From Bacillota bacterium (lineage in GTDB: Bacteria > Bacillota > Clostridia > Christensenellales > UMGS416), in assembly GCA_023422005.1 (NCBI GenBank), contig JAEZSC010000096.1, positions 1 to 23,630 on the forward strand: a DNA stretch of 23,630 nucleotides. The letters run 5' to 3'. Of this stretch, positions 1 through 8,688 are shown piece after piece; positions within the stretch are counted from its first letter, which is position 1, and the number at the start of each line of letters is the position of its first letter. The position numbers and the translations under genes are program-made. The notes beneath the pieces were generated by a model, which saw only the letters and a list, made by a program, of their open reading frames with translations, did no database searches and was not told the origin of the DNA.

Positions 1-2135
1 AGAACAACATACAGCCCGCCGTGGTGACCAAGAACAACACGGACCGGTTCCGTACGCAGCTGCAGGCGCTGGGCTTCTCCTTTGACTACAGCCGCGAGGT
101 CAACACGACCGACCCGGCCTACTTCAAATGGACCCAGTGGATCTTCCTGAAGCTCTTCGAGCACGGCTTGGCTTACAAGCACGAGATGCCCATCAACTTC
201 TGCACCGTGTGCAAGGTGGGCCTTTCCAACGAAGAAGTTGTGGACGGCGTGTGCGAGCGCTGCGGCGGCGCCGTGGTGCAGCGGGTCAAGAGCCAGTGGA
301 TGCTGCGCATAACGGATTATGCACAGAAGTTGTTGGATGGCCTGGACAACGTGGACTTTATCGAGAAGGTCAAGCTGCAGCAGCGCAACTGGATCGGCCG
401 TTCCGTGGGCGCGGAGATCAACTTCCCCATCGAAGGTACGCCGGACGCCATGACGGTGTTCACGACCCGCGCCGACACAATTTTCGGCGCGACCTATATG
501 GTGCTTTCCCCGGAGCACCCGCTGCTGGATAAGTACAAGGAGCGCATCGCCAACTTCGACGAAGTGATCGCCTACCGCCAGGCGGCGGCGGGCAAGAGCG
601 AGATGGAGCGCACGGAACTGGCCAAAGACAAGACCGGCGTGCGGCTGTTGGGATTCCGGGCCGTCAACCCCGCCAACGGCCAGACCATACCGGTGTTCAT
701 CTCCGACTACGTGCTGATGACCTACGGCACCGGCGCCATCATGGCGGTGCCCGCCCATGACGGCCGCGACTGGGATTTCGCCAAGAAGTTCGGCCTGCCC
801 ATCGTGGAGGTAGTGGCCGGCGGCGCCGATGTGCAGGCCGAGGCTTATACCGACACCGCCACGGGCACGTTGGTCAATTCCGGCTTCCTCAACGGCATGA
901 GCGTGGCGCAGGCCAAGGCCGCCATGGCCGATTGGGTCGCCAAGCAGGGCATCGGCCGGCCTACGGTCAACTACAAGCTGCGCGACTGGGTGTTTTCCCG
1001 CCAGCGCTATTGGGGCGAGCCCATCCCGCTGGTTCATTGCGAGCATTGCGGCTGGGTGGCGCTGCCCTTTGAGCAGCTGCCGCTGACGCTGCCCGAGGTC
1101 GATGAGTTCCGGCCCGGTGAGGAAGGCGAATCGCCGCTGGCCGCCATCGAGAGCTGGGTGGCGACGACGTGCCCCACCTGCGGCGGGCCAGCCCGCCGCG
1201 AGACCGACACCATGCCCCAGTGGGCGGGTTCGTCGTGGTATTTCCTGCGCTACATCGACCCCCACAACGACGACGAACTGGCCGCGCAGGAGAAGCTGAA
1301 ATACTGGCTGCCCGTCGATTGGTACAACGGCGGTATGGAGCACACCACGCTGCACTTGCTGTACAGCCGTTTCTGGCACAAGTTCCTCTATGACATCGGC
1401 GCGGTGCCCACGGCGGAGCCCTATCAGAAGCGCACCAGCCACGGCATGATACTGGGCGAAAACGGCGAGAAGATGAGTAAGGCCCGCGGCAACGTGGTGA
1501 ACCCCGACGACATGGTGCGCGACTACGGCGCCGATGCCTTCCGCACCTACGAGATGTTTATGGGTGCCTTCGACCAGCCCATTCCGTGGTCCACCCAGGG
1601 CGTCAAGGGCTGCCGGCGCTTCCTGGACCGCCTGTGGAAGATGCAGGAGATGGTGCAAGGCGGCCGCAACCAGGCGCTTCAGGCCGGGCTGCACCGCCTG
1701 ATCAAAAAGGTTGGCGACGATTACGAGGCCATGAAGTTCAACACCGCCATCGCCGCGATGATGGCCTTCGTGAACGACGTGTACGACGCCGGCGCCATCG
1801 GCCGCGAGGATTTCGCAACGCTCATAAAGCTGGTTTCGCCTGTGGCGCCTCACATCGCCGAGGAGATCTGGCAGCGCATGGGCTTCAAGGGCCTGGTGTG
1901 CCGGCAGAGCTGGCCGGTCTATGACCCGGCCATGACCGTGGAGCGCACCCGGGAGATTGCCGTGCAGGTCAACGGCAAGGTGCGCGGCCGCATCACGATT
2001 GACGCCGACGCCAGCGAGGACACGATACAATCACTGGCGCTGGCCGACCCCGCTGTGACTGCCTGGCTGGAGGGCAAGACCGTGGTAAAGGTGATTGTGG
2101 TACAGGGGAAGATTGTAAACATTGTTGTTAAGTAA
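1..2135 (+). CDS. leuS: Leucyl-tRNA synthetase, 5'-truncated by window edge
   Basis: LeuRS is a class Ia synthetase that charges tRNA-Leu in the cytoplasm. The frame is already open at base 3 and reads leuRS-like sequence upstream of the first Met, so the gene begins before the window. Roughly the first 80-100 residues, including the HIGH motif, are missing. Visible hallmarks are the block REVNTTDPAYFKWTQWIF, two zinc-ribbon-like Cys pairs (CTVC/CERC and CEHC/CPTC), the CP1 editing domain with TTRADTIFGAT and MAVPAHDGRDWDF, and the KMSKA catalytic loop at 1470-1484. The C-terminus ends in the usual anticodon-binding and beta-rich tail (VQVNGKVRGR). Family length is about 800-860 aa and just over 700 are present. 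The gene is followed directly by an intrinsic terminator, so it is the last gene of its transcript. Confidence 0.97.
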   Translation, partial: NNIQPAVVTKNNTDRFRTQLQALGFSFDYSREVNTTDPAYFKWTQWIFLKLFEHGLAYKHEMPINFCTVCKVGLSNEEVVDGVCERCGGAVVQRVKSQWMLRITDYAQKLLDGLDNVDFIEKVKLQQRNWIGRSVGAEINFPIEGTPDAMTVFTTRADTIFGATYMVLSPEHPLLDKYKERIANFDEVIAYRQAAAGKSEMERTELAKDKTGVRLLGFRAVNPANGQTIPVFISDYVLMTYGTGAIMAVPAHDGRDWDFAKKFGLPIVEVVAGGADVQAEAYTDTATGTLVNSGFLNGMSVAQAKAAMADWVAKQGIGRPTVNYKLRDWVFSRQRYWGEPIPLVHCEHCGWVALPFEQLPLTLPEVDEFRPGEEGESPLAAIESWVATTCPTCGGPARRETDTMPQWAGSSWYFLRYIDPHNDDELAAQEKLKYWLPVDWYNGGMEHTTLHLLYSRFWHKFLYDIGAVPTAEPYQKRTSHGMILGENGEKMSKARGNVVNPDDMVRDYGADAFRTYEMFMGAFDQPIPWSTQGVKGCRRFLDRLWKMQEMVQGGRNQALQAGLHRLIKKVGDDYEAMKFNTAIAAMMAFVNDVYDAGAIGREDFATLIKLVSPVAPHIAEEIWQRMGFKGLVCRQSWPVYDPAMTVERTREIAVQVNGKVRGRITIDADASEDTIQSLALADPAVTAWLEGKTVVKVIVVQGKIVNIVVK

Positions 2136-2145
2136 ATCGGAGTTC

Positions 2146-2170
2146 GGGGCGGCTGACAGCCGCCCCGTTT
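2146..2170 (+). terminator. Intrinsic terminator after leuS
   Basis: A perfect 9-bp stem GGGGCGGCT/AGCCGCCCC (2146-2154 and 2158-2166) has a 3-nt loop and is followed by GTTTC. It lies 11 bases after the leuS stop. The T-tract is short, but the stem is very GC-rich. Confidence 0.75.
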
Positions 2171-2264
2171 CGCGCCCTTTCTATTGAGAGGATTTATTGG
2201 GTTAAAGCTATGAATGCTGTTCCCTAAAGGAAATGAGCCATGGCAGGGGCATCATGCAGTCTGC

Positions 2265-2293
2265 TTGTCTGTGACCCTGTTGTGTATTATAAT
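2265..2293 (+). promoter_or_regulatory. Probable sigma-A promoter of the polysaccharide operon
   Basis: TTGTCT at 2265-2270 and a perfect TATAAT at 2288-2293 are separated by 17 bp. The predicted start is near 2300, giving a leader of about 65 nt before the GTG at 2367. The gap 2171-2366 holds no convincing gene. This promoter is the only strong signal in it. Confidence 0.6.
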
Positions 2294-2366
2294 GTGTTGG
2301 TTGACAATACTTTACAAAGATACCCCGGGGACGGCGGCAGCCGCGCCCTGAGGTATATCGGACGGT

Positions 2367-4247
2367 GTGCGTTTGTTGCGATACAGAAGACAACTTTTCC
2401 TTGTGGCATTGGACGTCGTCGGCTGTCTGCTGGCGGTGCTTTTTGCGTATTTCATAACCACCAACTATAACATGTCCACGTTCTTCCTAAGGCTGGGCAA
2501 GGGCGGCTACATGTGGACGACCATCGCCCTGGCCATGGTGTTTACGACGCTGATCGTCAACAATGCCTTTCGGCTGTATGACAGCCTGTGGGAGCACGCC
2601 ACGCTCAGCGAGCTGTTCCATACGATCTACGCATCGCTGCTGAGCAACGCCTTTTTCTGGATCATCGTGGTGTCTCTGCGCCTGTACAACACCGGCGTCG
2701 TGCAGTATAAAACGCAGATCGCCTTCCTGTTTGTCTATACGGTTTATCTGTTCAGCAGCCGCGCTGTTTACCGGATGTTTAAATACGTGCTGACATCGGC
2801 GCTCCCTTTCCGCAAGGGCAATGATGTCAGCAACAAGCGCATCCTGATCGTGGGAGCGGGCAACTCCGGCTCCATCGTGCTCAACGAGATCAAGACCCAT
2901 CCGCACCTGGGCCGTGCCGTGGCCTTCATCGACGACGACAGGAGCAAGCGCGGCACCCGCATCGGCGATGTGCGCGTGGAGGGCGGCACCGACGACATCC
3001 CCGAGGTGTGCAAGGACTTCCGCGTGGACATGATCGTAGTGGCGGTGCCTTCGGCCTCGCCCAGGCAGATCAAGAACATATTGGAGATATGCACCAAGAC
3101 CCGTTGCGAGCTGCGCATCATGCCGGGTATCTTCGAGCTGATGAACAAGCAGGCCCTGCTGGGCCAGCTGCGCGAGGTGCGCATCGAAGACCTGCTGGGC
3201 CGCGACCCTGTGGAGATGGACGCCACCTCCGTGGGCGCGTTCCTCAAGGGCAAGTGCGTGATGGTGACCGGCGGCGGCGGCTCCATCGGCAGTGAGCTGT
3301 GCCGCCAGATCGCGGCCTTCCGCCCCAGCCGGCTGGTCATTCTGGATATCTATGAGAACGGCGCTTACGACCTGCAGCAGGAGCTGCGTCGCACCCATCC
3401 GGATCTCAACTTCGACGTCGTGATCGCCTCGGTGCGCGACCGCGACCGCGTGGACCAGATCATGGCGCGTTACCTCCCGCAGGTGCTGTTCCACGCGGCG
3501 GCCCACAAGCATGTGCCGCTCATGGAATTCAACCCCATGGAGGCCGTCAAGAACAACATATTCGGCACGCTGAACATCGCCCAGAGCGCCTCCGCCTACG
3601 GCGTCAAGCGCTTTGTCATGATCTCCACCGACAAGGCCGTGAACCCCACCAACGTCATGGGCTGCACCAAGCGCGTGGCTGAGATGATCGTGCAATCCAT
3701 GGACAAGATCAGCGAAACCGAGTTCGTGGCCGTGCGCTTCGGCAACGTGCTGGGCAGCAACGGCAGCGTGATTCCGCTGTTCCGCCAGCAGATCATGAGC
3801 GGCGGTCCGGTCACCGTGACCCATCCGGACATCATCCGCTATTTCATGACGATACCGGAGGCGGTGCAGCTGGTGCTGCAGGCCGGCGCCCTGGCCGAGG
3901 GCGGTGAAATCTTCCTGCTGGACATGGGCGAGCCCGTGCGCATCGACGACCTGGCCCGCAAGCTGATCCGCCTGAGCGGTCTGGAACCGGACAAGGACAT
4001 CCCCATCATCTACACCGGCCTGCGCCCCGGCGAGAAGCTCTTCGAGGAGTTGCTGCTGGCCGAGGAGGAGACCAAGCCCACCCGTATTCCCAAGATCTTC
4101 ATCGCCAAGCCCTCGGACATCACCTTTGAGGATTTCCAGGCCAAGCTGGACGAGCTGGAACAGCATGACAACCATACCGACAGGATCCGCAAGATTCTCA
4201 AGGAACTGGTGCCCAATTTCAGCTGCGGCGATGACCCCGGGGAATAG
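2367..4247 (+). CDS. Membrane nucleotide-sugar 4,6-dehydratase (CapD/WbpM/PglF family)
   Basis: This 626-aa protein has the long WbpM/PglF architecture. Four N-terminal membrane helices (about residues 9-128) are followed by a first Rossmann-like fold with GAGNSG at 163-168. A second, catalytic SDR fold has TGGGGSIG at 301-308. The active-site region shows STDK at 420-423 and Met431-x3-Lys435, where classical SDRs have Tyr-x3-Lys. That 'SMK' variant is typical of UDP-GlcNAc 4,6-dehydratases making UDP-4-keto-6-deoxy sugars. The substrate is inferred, since related enzymes act on other UDP-HexNAc sugars. The start is GTG with only a weak upstream TGAGG; it was chosen because it precedes the first membrane helix. 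No partner aminotransferase or acetyltransferase is nearby, so the final sugar cannot be named. It is the first gene of the operon. Confidence 0.9.
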   Translation: MRLLRYRRQLFLVALDVVGCLLAVLFAYFITTNYNMSTFFLRLGKGGYMWTTIALAMVFTTLIVNNAFRLYDSLWEHATLSELFHTIYASLLSNAFFWIIVVSLRLYNTGVVQYKTQIAFLFVYTVYLFSSRAVYRMFKYVLTSALPFRKGNDVSNKRILIVGAGNSGSIVLNEIKTHPHLGRAVAFIDDDRSKRGTRIGDVRVEGGTDDIPEVCKDFRVDMIVVAVPSASPRQIKNILEICTKTRCELRIMPGIFELMNKQALLGQLREVRIEDLLGRDPVEMDATSVGAFLKGKCVMVTGGGGSIGSELCRQIAAFRPSRLVILDIYENGAYDLQQELRRTHPDLNFDVVIASVRDRDRVDQIMARYLPQVLFHAAAHKHVPLMEFNPMEAVKNNIFGTLNIAQSASAYGVKRFVMISTDKAVNPTNVMGCTKRVAEMIVQSMDKISETEFVAVRFGNVLGSNGSVIPLFRQQIMSGGPVTVTHPDIIRYFMTIPEAVQLVLQAGALAEGGEIFLLDMGEPVRIDDLARKLIRLSGLEPDKDIPIIYTGLRPGEKLFEELLLAEEETKPTRIPKIFIAKPSDITFEDFQAKLDELEQHDNHTDRIRKILKELVPNFSCGDDPGE

Positions 4248-4251
4248 GCCG

Positions 4252-4899
4252 ATGGACGCGGCTGCAAAGTTTGGAATTGGCGGTGAACCATACGTGAAAC
4301 GCGGACCCTATGCGCGCTTGGTCAAGCCGGTTCTGGACCGGCTGGCGGCGCTGATTCTGATCGTTCTGCTGTGCTGGCTGCTGGCCATGCTGGCGCTGAT
4401 CATCAAGCTGACCTCGCCGGGGCCGGTGTTCTTCCGGCAGAAGCGGGTGGGGCTGGGCAAAAGCCATTTCATGATCTTTAAGTTTCGTACCATGCGCGCC
4501 GACGCTCCCGCCGACGTGCCCACCCATCTGCTGGCCAATCCCCAGAGCCACATCACGCCCATCGGACGCTTCCTGCGGCGCAGCAGCCTGGACGAGCTGC
4601 CGCAGCTTTTCAACATCCTGCGCGGGGAGATGAGCTTCATCGGCCCCCGGCCGGCGCTGTGGAACCAGGACGACCTGATTGCCGAACGGGAACGCTGGGG
4701 CGCCAACGACGTGCTGCCCGGTGTGACCGGTTGGGCCCAGGCCAATGGCCGCGACGAGCTGCCCATCCCCGAGAAAGCACTTCTGGACGGCTTCTACGCC
4801 GGCAATGCGGGCTTTTGGCTGGATGTGAAAATCCTGTTTTTGACCGCTGTGAACGTGCTGCGCGCCAAGGGCATCGTGGAGGGCAATACCGGGCGGTAG
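4252..4899 (+). CDS. Initiating phosphoglycosyl transferase (bacterial sugar transferase, PglC-like)
   Basis: This enzyme transfers a sugar-1-phosphate to undecaprenyl phosphate at the inner face of the membrane and so starts repeat-unit assembly. At 215 aa it has the short monotopic PglC form. It carries a hydrophobic N-terminal segment, then SPGPVFFRQKRVG, FKFRTM, the catalytic Asp-Glu dyad in SLDELPQL (Asp114-Glu115), FIGPRP and PGVTGWAQ. The start is uncertain. ATG 4252 is 4 bases after the previous stop. GTG 4294 has a much better Shine-Dalgarno (GGCGGTGA at 4279-4286, 7-nt spacing) and gives MKRGPYARLVKPVLDR, which fits the usual PglC N-terminus. I report the longer form but consider 4294 equally likely. 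It directly follows the 4,6-dehydratase, as PglC-type enzymes often do. Confidence 0.92.
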   Translation: MDAAAKFGIGGEPYVKRGPYARLVKPVLDRLAALILIVLLCWLLAMLALIIKLTSPGPVFFRQKRVGLGKSHFMIFKFRTMRADAPADVPTHLLANPQSHITPIGRFLRRSSLDELPQLFNILRGEMSFIGPRPALWNQDDLIAERERWGANDVLPGVTGWAQANGRDELPIPEKALLDGFYAGNAGFWLDVKILFLTAVNVLRAKGIVEGNTGR

Positions 4900-4953
4900 C
4901 CGGTGCGCGAAGGAGAAGCATCAATTGAATCGTACAGATAAAAGAGGGTTATT

Positions 4954-6186
4954 ATGAGCAACTGGCAGACCGTGCGCATGCTGGCCAAGCACTGGCTGTG
5001 GATCGCAGCGGCCACCGTGCTGTGTGCTGTCATTTTATGGAGCTCCGCACAGATGGACAAGCTGGTGAGCTACAGAGCGACGGCGATTTTTGTGCTGCTG
5101 CCGACGCAGCAGGGGCCTGTTTCCGAAGTGCTTACCGCCAACCAGAGGATTGTGCTGTCCCTGCTGAACTCGCCGGAGTACCGCCAGAGAATGGCCTCGG
5201 ATCTGAAGCCGCCCAAAGGGCAGATGCCCTCCATCACGATGGACGGCGACGCCGGCGCCATTGGCATCCGCGTGAGCGTGGTGGCCGAGAACGCACAGAC
5301 GGCCTGTGCCATAGCCAACAGCGCGATGGATGGCGCCATAGAGGCCGTTGAGAAGATAGGGCTATCGGTGCGGCCAAAGCCGCTACTCCGGGCGGCTAAC
5401 CCCCAGCCCATAGAGCCGGTGGACGGCGGAAAGACCCGCGGTGCGCTAGGCGCGGCGCTGGGCCTGGCGTTAAGCCTGTGTGTGTTGCTTCTGCGTTATT
5501 ATCTGAGCGATACGATCAAGAACGAACGTGAGGTGCGCGAGCTGCTGGGACGGGAGGTGCTGGCCGAGCTGCCGCGGGTGCGCGACAATCAGAGCATGCC
5601 GGTGCACCGCTCGGAGCGCCTGCGGCGGGCTGTAGAGGGCCTGGCCGTGCACCTGCGCTATGGCGAGGCCGGCGAAGGCGGCGTCATCGGCGTGACCAGC
5701 GCCCGGCGGGACGAGGGCAAGTCCGTGGTGTCGGCGATGCTGGCCGAGGCTCTGTGCACCGGCGGGCGCACGGTGCTGCTGGTGGACATGGACTGGACCA
5801 ACCCCAGCGTGCACAAGCATTACAAGCTGAGCGCCGGCGCGGGCGCGGCCGACGTGCTGTGCGGCCGCAGCGCGCTGGCAGCGGCGGCGCGGCCGGTGCC
5901 CGCCACGCCGGGGCTAAGCGTGCTGGCCGCTGGCAACGGCCCTTGTGACAGCGCCGACGCCATGGGAAGCTTGATCCGGCAGGCTGCCGAGTCGTATGAC
6001 TTCGTCGTGGTGGACTTGACCGCCGTGGGCGGCCATGCCGCCGTGACCGCCACGGCCCGCCTGCTGGACCGCGTCGTGTTCGTGGCCATGGCCGAGAGCA
6101 CCACGCTGCAGAACGCCCAGCGATCCTTGAAGCTGCTGGACGCCGCCGGCGTCGCCGTGCGCGGTGTGGCGCTCACCGACGCGTGA
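4954..6186 (+). CDS. Wzz-like chain-length protein fused to BY-kinase-like P-loop domain
   Basis: This 410-aa protein combines a polysaccharide co-polymerase region with a cytoplasmic bacterial tyrosine kinase-like ATPase. Membrane helices lie at about 15-33 and 163-183, flanking an external segment. The P-loop domain has a BY-kinase-type Walker A, SARRDEGKSVV, with Lys256. Walker A' is VLLVDMDWTNP (Asp278, Asp280), and Walker B is FVVVDL with Asp354. In Gram-positives these parts are usually two proteins (CpsC and CpsD type); the fused form is more typical of proteobacterial Wzc. Typical BY-kinases end in a Tyr cluster, which this one lacks (it ends GVAVRGVALTDA), and the common 'DTPP' after Walker B is 'DLTA'. 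It probably controls chain length, but autophosphorylation is doubtful. An SD-like AGAGGG precedes the ATG. Confidence 0.85.
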   Translation: MSNWQTVRMLAKHWLWIAAATVLCAVILWSSAQMDKLVSYRATAIFVLLPTQQGPVSEVLTANQRIVLSLLNSPEYRQRMASDLKPPKGQMPSITMDGDAGAIGIRVSVVAENAQTACAIANSAMDGAIEAVEKIGLSVRPKPLLRAANPQPIEPVDGGKTRGALGAALGLALSLCVLLLRYYLSDTIKNEREVRELLGREVLAELPRVRDNQSMPVHRSERLRRAVEGLAVHLRYGEAGEGGVIGVTSARRDEGKSVVSAMLAEALCTGGRTVLLVDMDWTNPSVHKHYKLSAGAGAADVLCGRSALAAAARPVPATPGLSVLAAGNGPCDSADAMGSLIRQAAESYDFVVVDLTAVGGHAAVTATARLLDRVVFVAMAESTTLQNAQRSLKLLDAAGVAVRGVALTDA

Positions 6187-6190
6187 CGCC

Positions 6191-7381
6191 ATGAACGTGC
6201 TGTTCATAGGCTCCGCCATTGCTCCGGAGCGAAGCGCGCGCACGCCGGGCAGCTCGCCTGCCGCCAACCGCTACCAGCACGGGCTGCTGGGCGGTTTGGC
6301 CGGCGCACTGGATGGCGAGCTGCGGGTGGTCAGCCGCCTGCCCATCGCCGCGGGCCGCTCCTCCGGCGCCTTGTGGGTGCGGGCCGGGCGCGAAGAAGTG
6401 CGGCCCGGTGTCGTGGCGTCCATTCTGCCGATGCTCAATCTCCCCTTCGTAAAGCAGCTGTGCCTGGGCCTGGGCGCTGCCCGCGCCGTGGCGCGCTTCT
6501 GCCGCGACCATCGGGGGGAGCGAAACGTCGTGCTGGGCTACTCTTTGAGCTCCTTTGTGGCCAGCTTTGCCGCGCGGGCCGCCCGCCGGGCCGGGCTGCC
6601 GTTGGTCTATCTTTATACCGACCCGCCCTACGAGCAGGCCAAGCCGGGCGCGCTGTGGAGCATGGCCTATCGCCTGAACCGCCGCATGACCGAGCGGGTG
6701 CTGGCGCAATGCGCGGGCCTGGTCACCGTGAACGCCCACGCCGTGGATGTTTACGCGCCGGGTAAGCCCTTCCTGGTGATGGAAGGCGGCGTGGAGGCCA
6801 GCGTACCGCGGATGCAAGCCGCAGTACAGCCGCTCACGCTGTTATACAGCGGCGGCTATTCCCCCCACAATGGATTGGAAAACCTGATCGCCGGCTTTCG
6901 GCGCACGGAGAACCCCGGCTACCGGCTGCTGCTCTACGGCCGCGGCGTGTTGGAGGATTTCCTGCGCCGGCAGCAGGAGGCTGACCCGCGCATCCAGGTG
7001 ATGGGCTTTGCCGCGCCGGAAGCCATGCCCGCGCTGCAGGCCGGCGCCGCGGCGCTGGTCAACCCGCGCCCCACGGCCCACAGTGTCACTGCGACGACGT
7101 TCCCCAGCAAGCTCATGGAATACCTATTGAGCGGCAGGCCGGTGCTCACCACGCGCATCAACGGCATTACCGCTGATTATGATCCCTATTTCCACTATGT
7201 GGACGATGAGAGCCCCGAGAGCTGGGCCGCGGCCATCGACGGCCTGCTGGGCGGCGACGCCGCGGCGCTGGATGAGCGCGGCGCGGCGGGCCGCGCCTTT
7301 GTGCTGCTGGAGAAGAATTGGGACGCCCACGGGCAGCGGCTGGCCGCCTTCCTGCGGCAGCTCGCGGGGGAGCGGCCATGA
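6191..7381 (+). CDS. GT-B glycosyltransferase (GT4-like)
   Basis: This 396-aa protein has a GT-B two-domain pattern. It starts MNVLFIGSAIAPERSAR, a Rossmann-type N-terminus. The C-terminal donor-binding half contains LLYSGGYSPHNGLENLIAGF and TFPSKLMEYLLSGRPVL, with Glu310 in the position of the conserved donor-sugar glutamate. It presumably adds one sugar to the lipid-linked repeat unit at the cytoplasmic face; donor and linkage cannot be predicted. ATG 6191 was chosen over an upstream in-frame ATG inside the previous gene because it sits 4 bases after that gene's stop. The stop overlaps the next start codon (ATGA). Confidence 0.85.
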   Translation: MNVLFIGSAIAPERSARTPGSSPAANRYQHGLLGGLAGALDGELRVVSRLPIAAGRSSGALWVRAGREEVRPGVVASILPMLNLPFVKQLCLGLGAARAVARFCRDHRGERNVVLGYSLSSFVASFAARAARRAGLPLVYLYTDPPYEQAKPGALWSMAYRLNRRMTERVLAQCAGLVTVNAHAVDVYAPGKPFLVMEGGVEASVPRMQAAVQPLTLLYSGGYSPHNGLENLIAGFRRTENPGYRLLLYGRGVLEDFLRRQQEADPRIQVMGFAAPEAMPALQAGAAALVNPRPTAHSVTATTFPSKLMEYLLSGRPVLTTRINGITADYDPYFHYVDDESPESWAAAIDGLLGGDAAALDERGAAGRAFVLLEKNWDAHGQRLAAFLRQLAGERP

Positions 7382-8688
7382 ACGCTCCCGCGCCGGCAAA
7401 CAGGCCGCCGCTGGTACAGCGGGTGCGGCCCCGGGATTTACGGCTGCTCAACGACGCCTGCGCCGTGGTGCTCATCGCGTGGTATCTGGTGCCGGCTTTC
7501 AAGATCGTCGCGCGTTCCGAGGTTTTCGCCGCTGCGTTGGGGCTATGGGGGGTCACGGCCTTCTGCATCCGGCGGGATTGGCTGAGCGTCAAGGGCTCCC
7601 ACATCGTGCCGCTGGCGCTGTGGTATGCGGTGTTCGCGCTGAACTTCGTCTTTGGGCGCTCCACGCTGTTCGGGGAATACCTGTTCATCATGACGGTGTT
7701 CTTCACACCGGCTTTTCTGTTCCACTTCTACCGGCGCACCGAGCAGGCCGATCGCATCGTGTTCTTCTCCCGGCTCATACTGGTGCTTCTGTGCGTTACT
7801 GCAGTCACCACGCTGATCGGGCAGTTCCGCTACCCGATCCCCTCGCGCACGCTTTCCAAGGGCATAGAGAGCTACACGGTGCTGTATTCGTCACAGAACA
7901 TCGGCGGCTTCGGCTTCACCTATGGGCTTATGCTCTACACGGTGGCGCTGGCGGCCTTTGCCCGCAACCTGGGAAAGGGCCTGGCGCAGGTTGCGTATAT
8001 GGCGTTGATCGTCTTCTTCATGGGCGTCATCGTCAAGACCGAATTCACGATCGCCGTAGCGCTGGTGGCGCTGGGCGTGGCGCTGGCGCTGGCGTTGAAA
8101 CCCCGCCGCGCCGCGATCGTGGCGCTATGGGCCGTGGCTGCGGCGTTGCTGGCCGTGCTGCTTTTTGATGCGCTGTCGCCTTACATGCAGCGCATCAGCG
8201 CTGCCATCAGCTCCAGCACCATCCGCGACCGCGTGCAGGACGTGATCCGCTTCCTGTCCACCGGAGAACTGGGCGGAGACTTCGCCCTGCGGGCGGACAA
8301 ATACGCCGTGTCGGTGCGCACGGCGCTGGCGCAACCCTTCCTGGGCTCCGGCGCTTGGTATGGCTACGACACCGAGGCCATGGGCGTCGGCGGCCATGTG
8401 GAGCTCTTCGACACGCTGGCCCGCTACGGCCTGTTGGGGGCGGCGCCGCTGGCGTGGTTCCTCGTGGCCAACCTAAGAGACACGGCCCGCCTGATGCGCG
8501 GCGTGCCCATGGCGGCGGGTATGCCGGCGTTCTTCGTGCTGTTCGCGCTGTATGCCGCCACCAATACGTTTTTCACCAGTTCCGAGATCGGTCTTATGCT
8601 GTTCTTCGCTGTGCCGGCCATGGCTTTTTGGCGTGGCTCGACCAACGCTGTCCCCGATGAAACCCGTGCTGGGGAGGAAACCCGATGA
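7378..8688 (+). CDS. Wzy-like O-antigen/polysaccharide polymerase
   Basis: This 436-aa polytopic membrane protein has about ten hydrophobic segments. One long soluble loop of about 100 residues lies near residues 270-345 and contains SSTIRDRVQD and GGHVELFDTLARYGLLG. The His340-centred motif before a final membrane block is typical of the Wzy/WaaL (O-antigen polymerase/ligase) families, whose active loop faces outside. It likely polymerises the flipped repeat units. Sequence conservation in this family is low, so the call rests on topology, the H-x5-7-YG-LG motif and position between two glycosyltransferases and a flippase. The ATG overlaps the previous stop as ATGA, which suggests translational coupling. 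Confidence 0.82.
   Translation: MNAPAPANRPPLVQRVRPRDLRLLNDACAVVLIAWYLVPAFKIVARSEVFAAALGLWGVTAFCIRRDWLSVKGSHIVPLALWYAVFALNFVFGRSTLFGEYLFIMTVFFTPAFLFHFYRRTEQADRIVFFSRLILVLLCVTAVTTLIGQFRYPIPSRTLSKGIESYTVLYSSQNIGGFGFTYGLMLYTVALAAFARNLGKGLAQVAYMALIVFFMGVIVKTEFTIAVALVALGVALALALKPRRAAIVALWAVAAALLAVLLFDALSPYMQRISAAISSSTIRDRVQDVIRFLSTGELGGDFALRADKYAVSVRTALAQPFLGSGAWYGYDTEAMGVGGHVELFDTLARYGLLGAAPLAWFLVANLRDTARLMRGVPMAAGMPAFFVLFALYAATNTFFTSSEIGLMLFFAVPAMAFWRGSTNAVPDETRAGEETR

Noticed and set aside
2301..2306. Perfect TTGACA upstream of the polysaccharide operon
   Set aside because: No -10-like box lies 15-19 bases downstream (the sequence there is CCCCGGGG). The TATAAT at 2288 pairs with TTGTCT instead.
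2487..4175. A 562-codon open frame antisense to the 4,6-dehydratase
   Set aside because: The plus-strand gene has clear catalytic motifs. The antisense frame is His/Ala/Leu/Gln-rich with no domain, as expected of a shadow in GC-rich DNA. Similar antisense frames at 8424-9299, 10978-11985 and 11777-12961 were dropped for the same reason.
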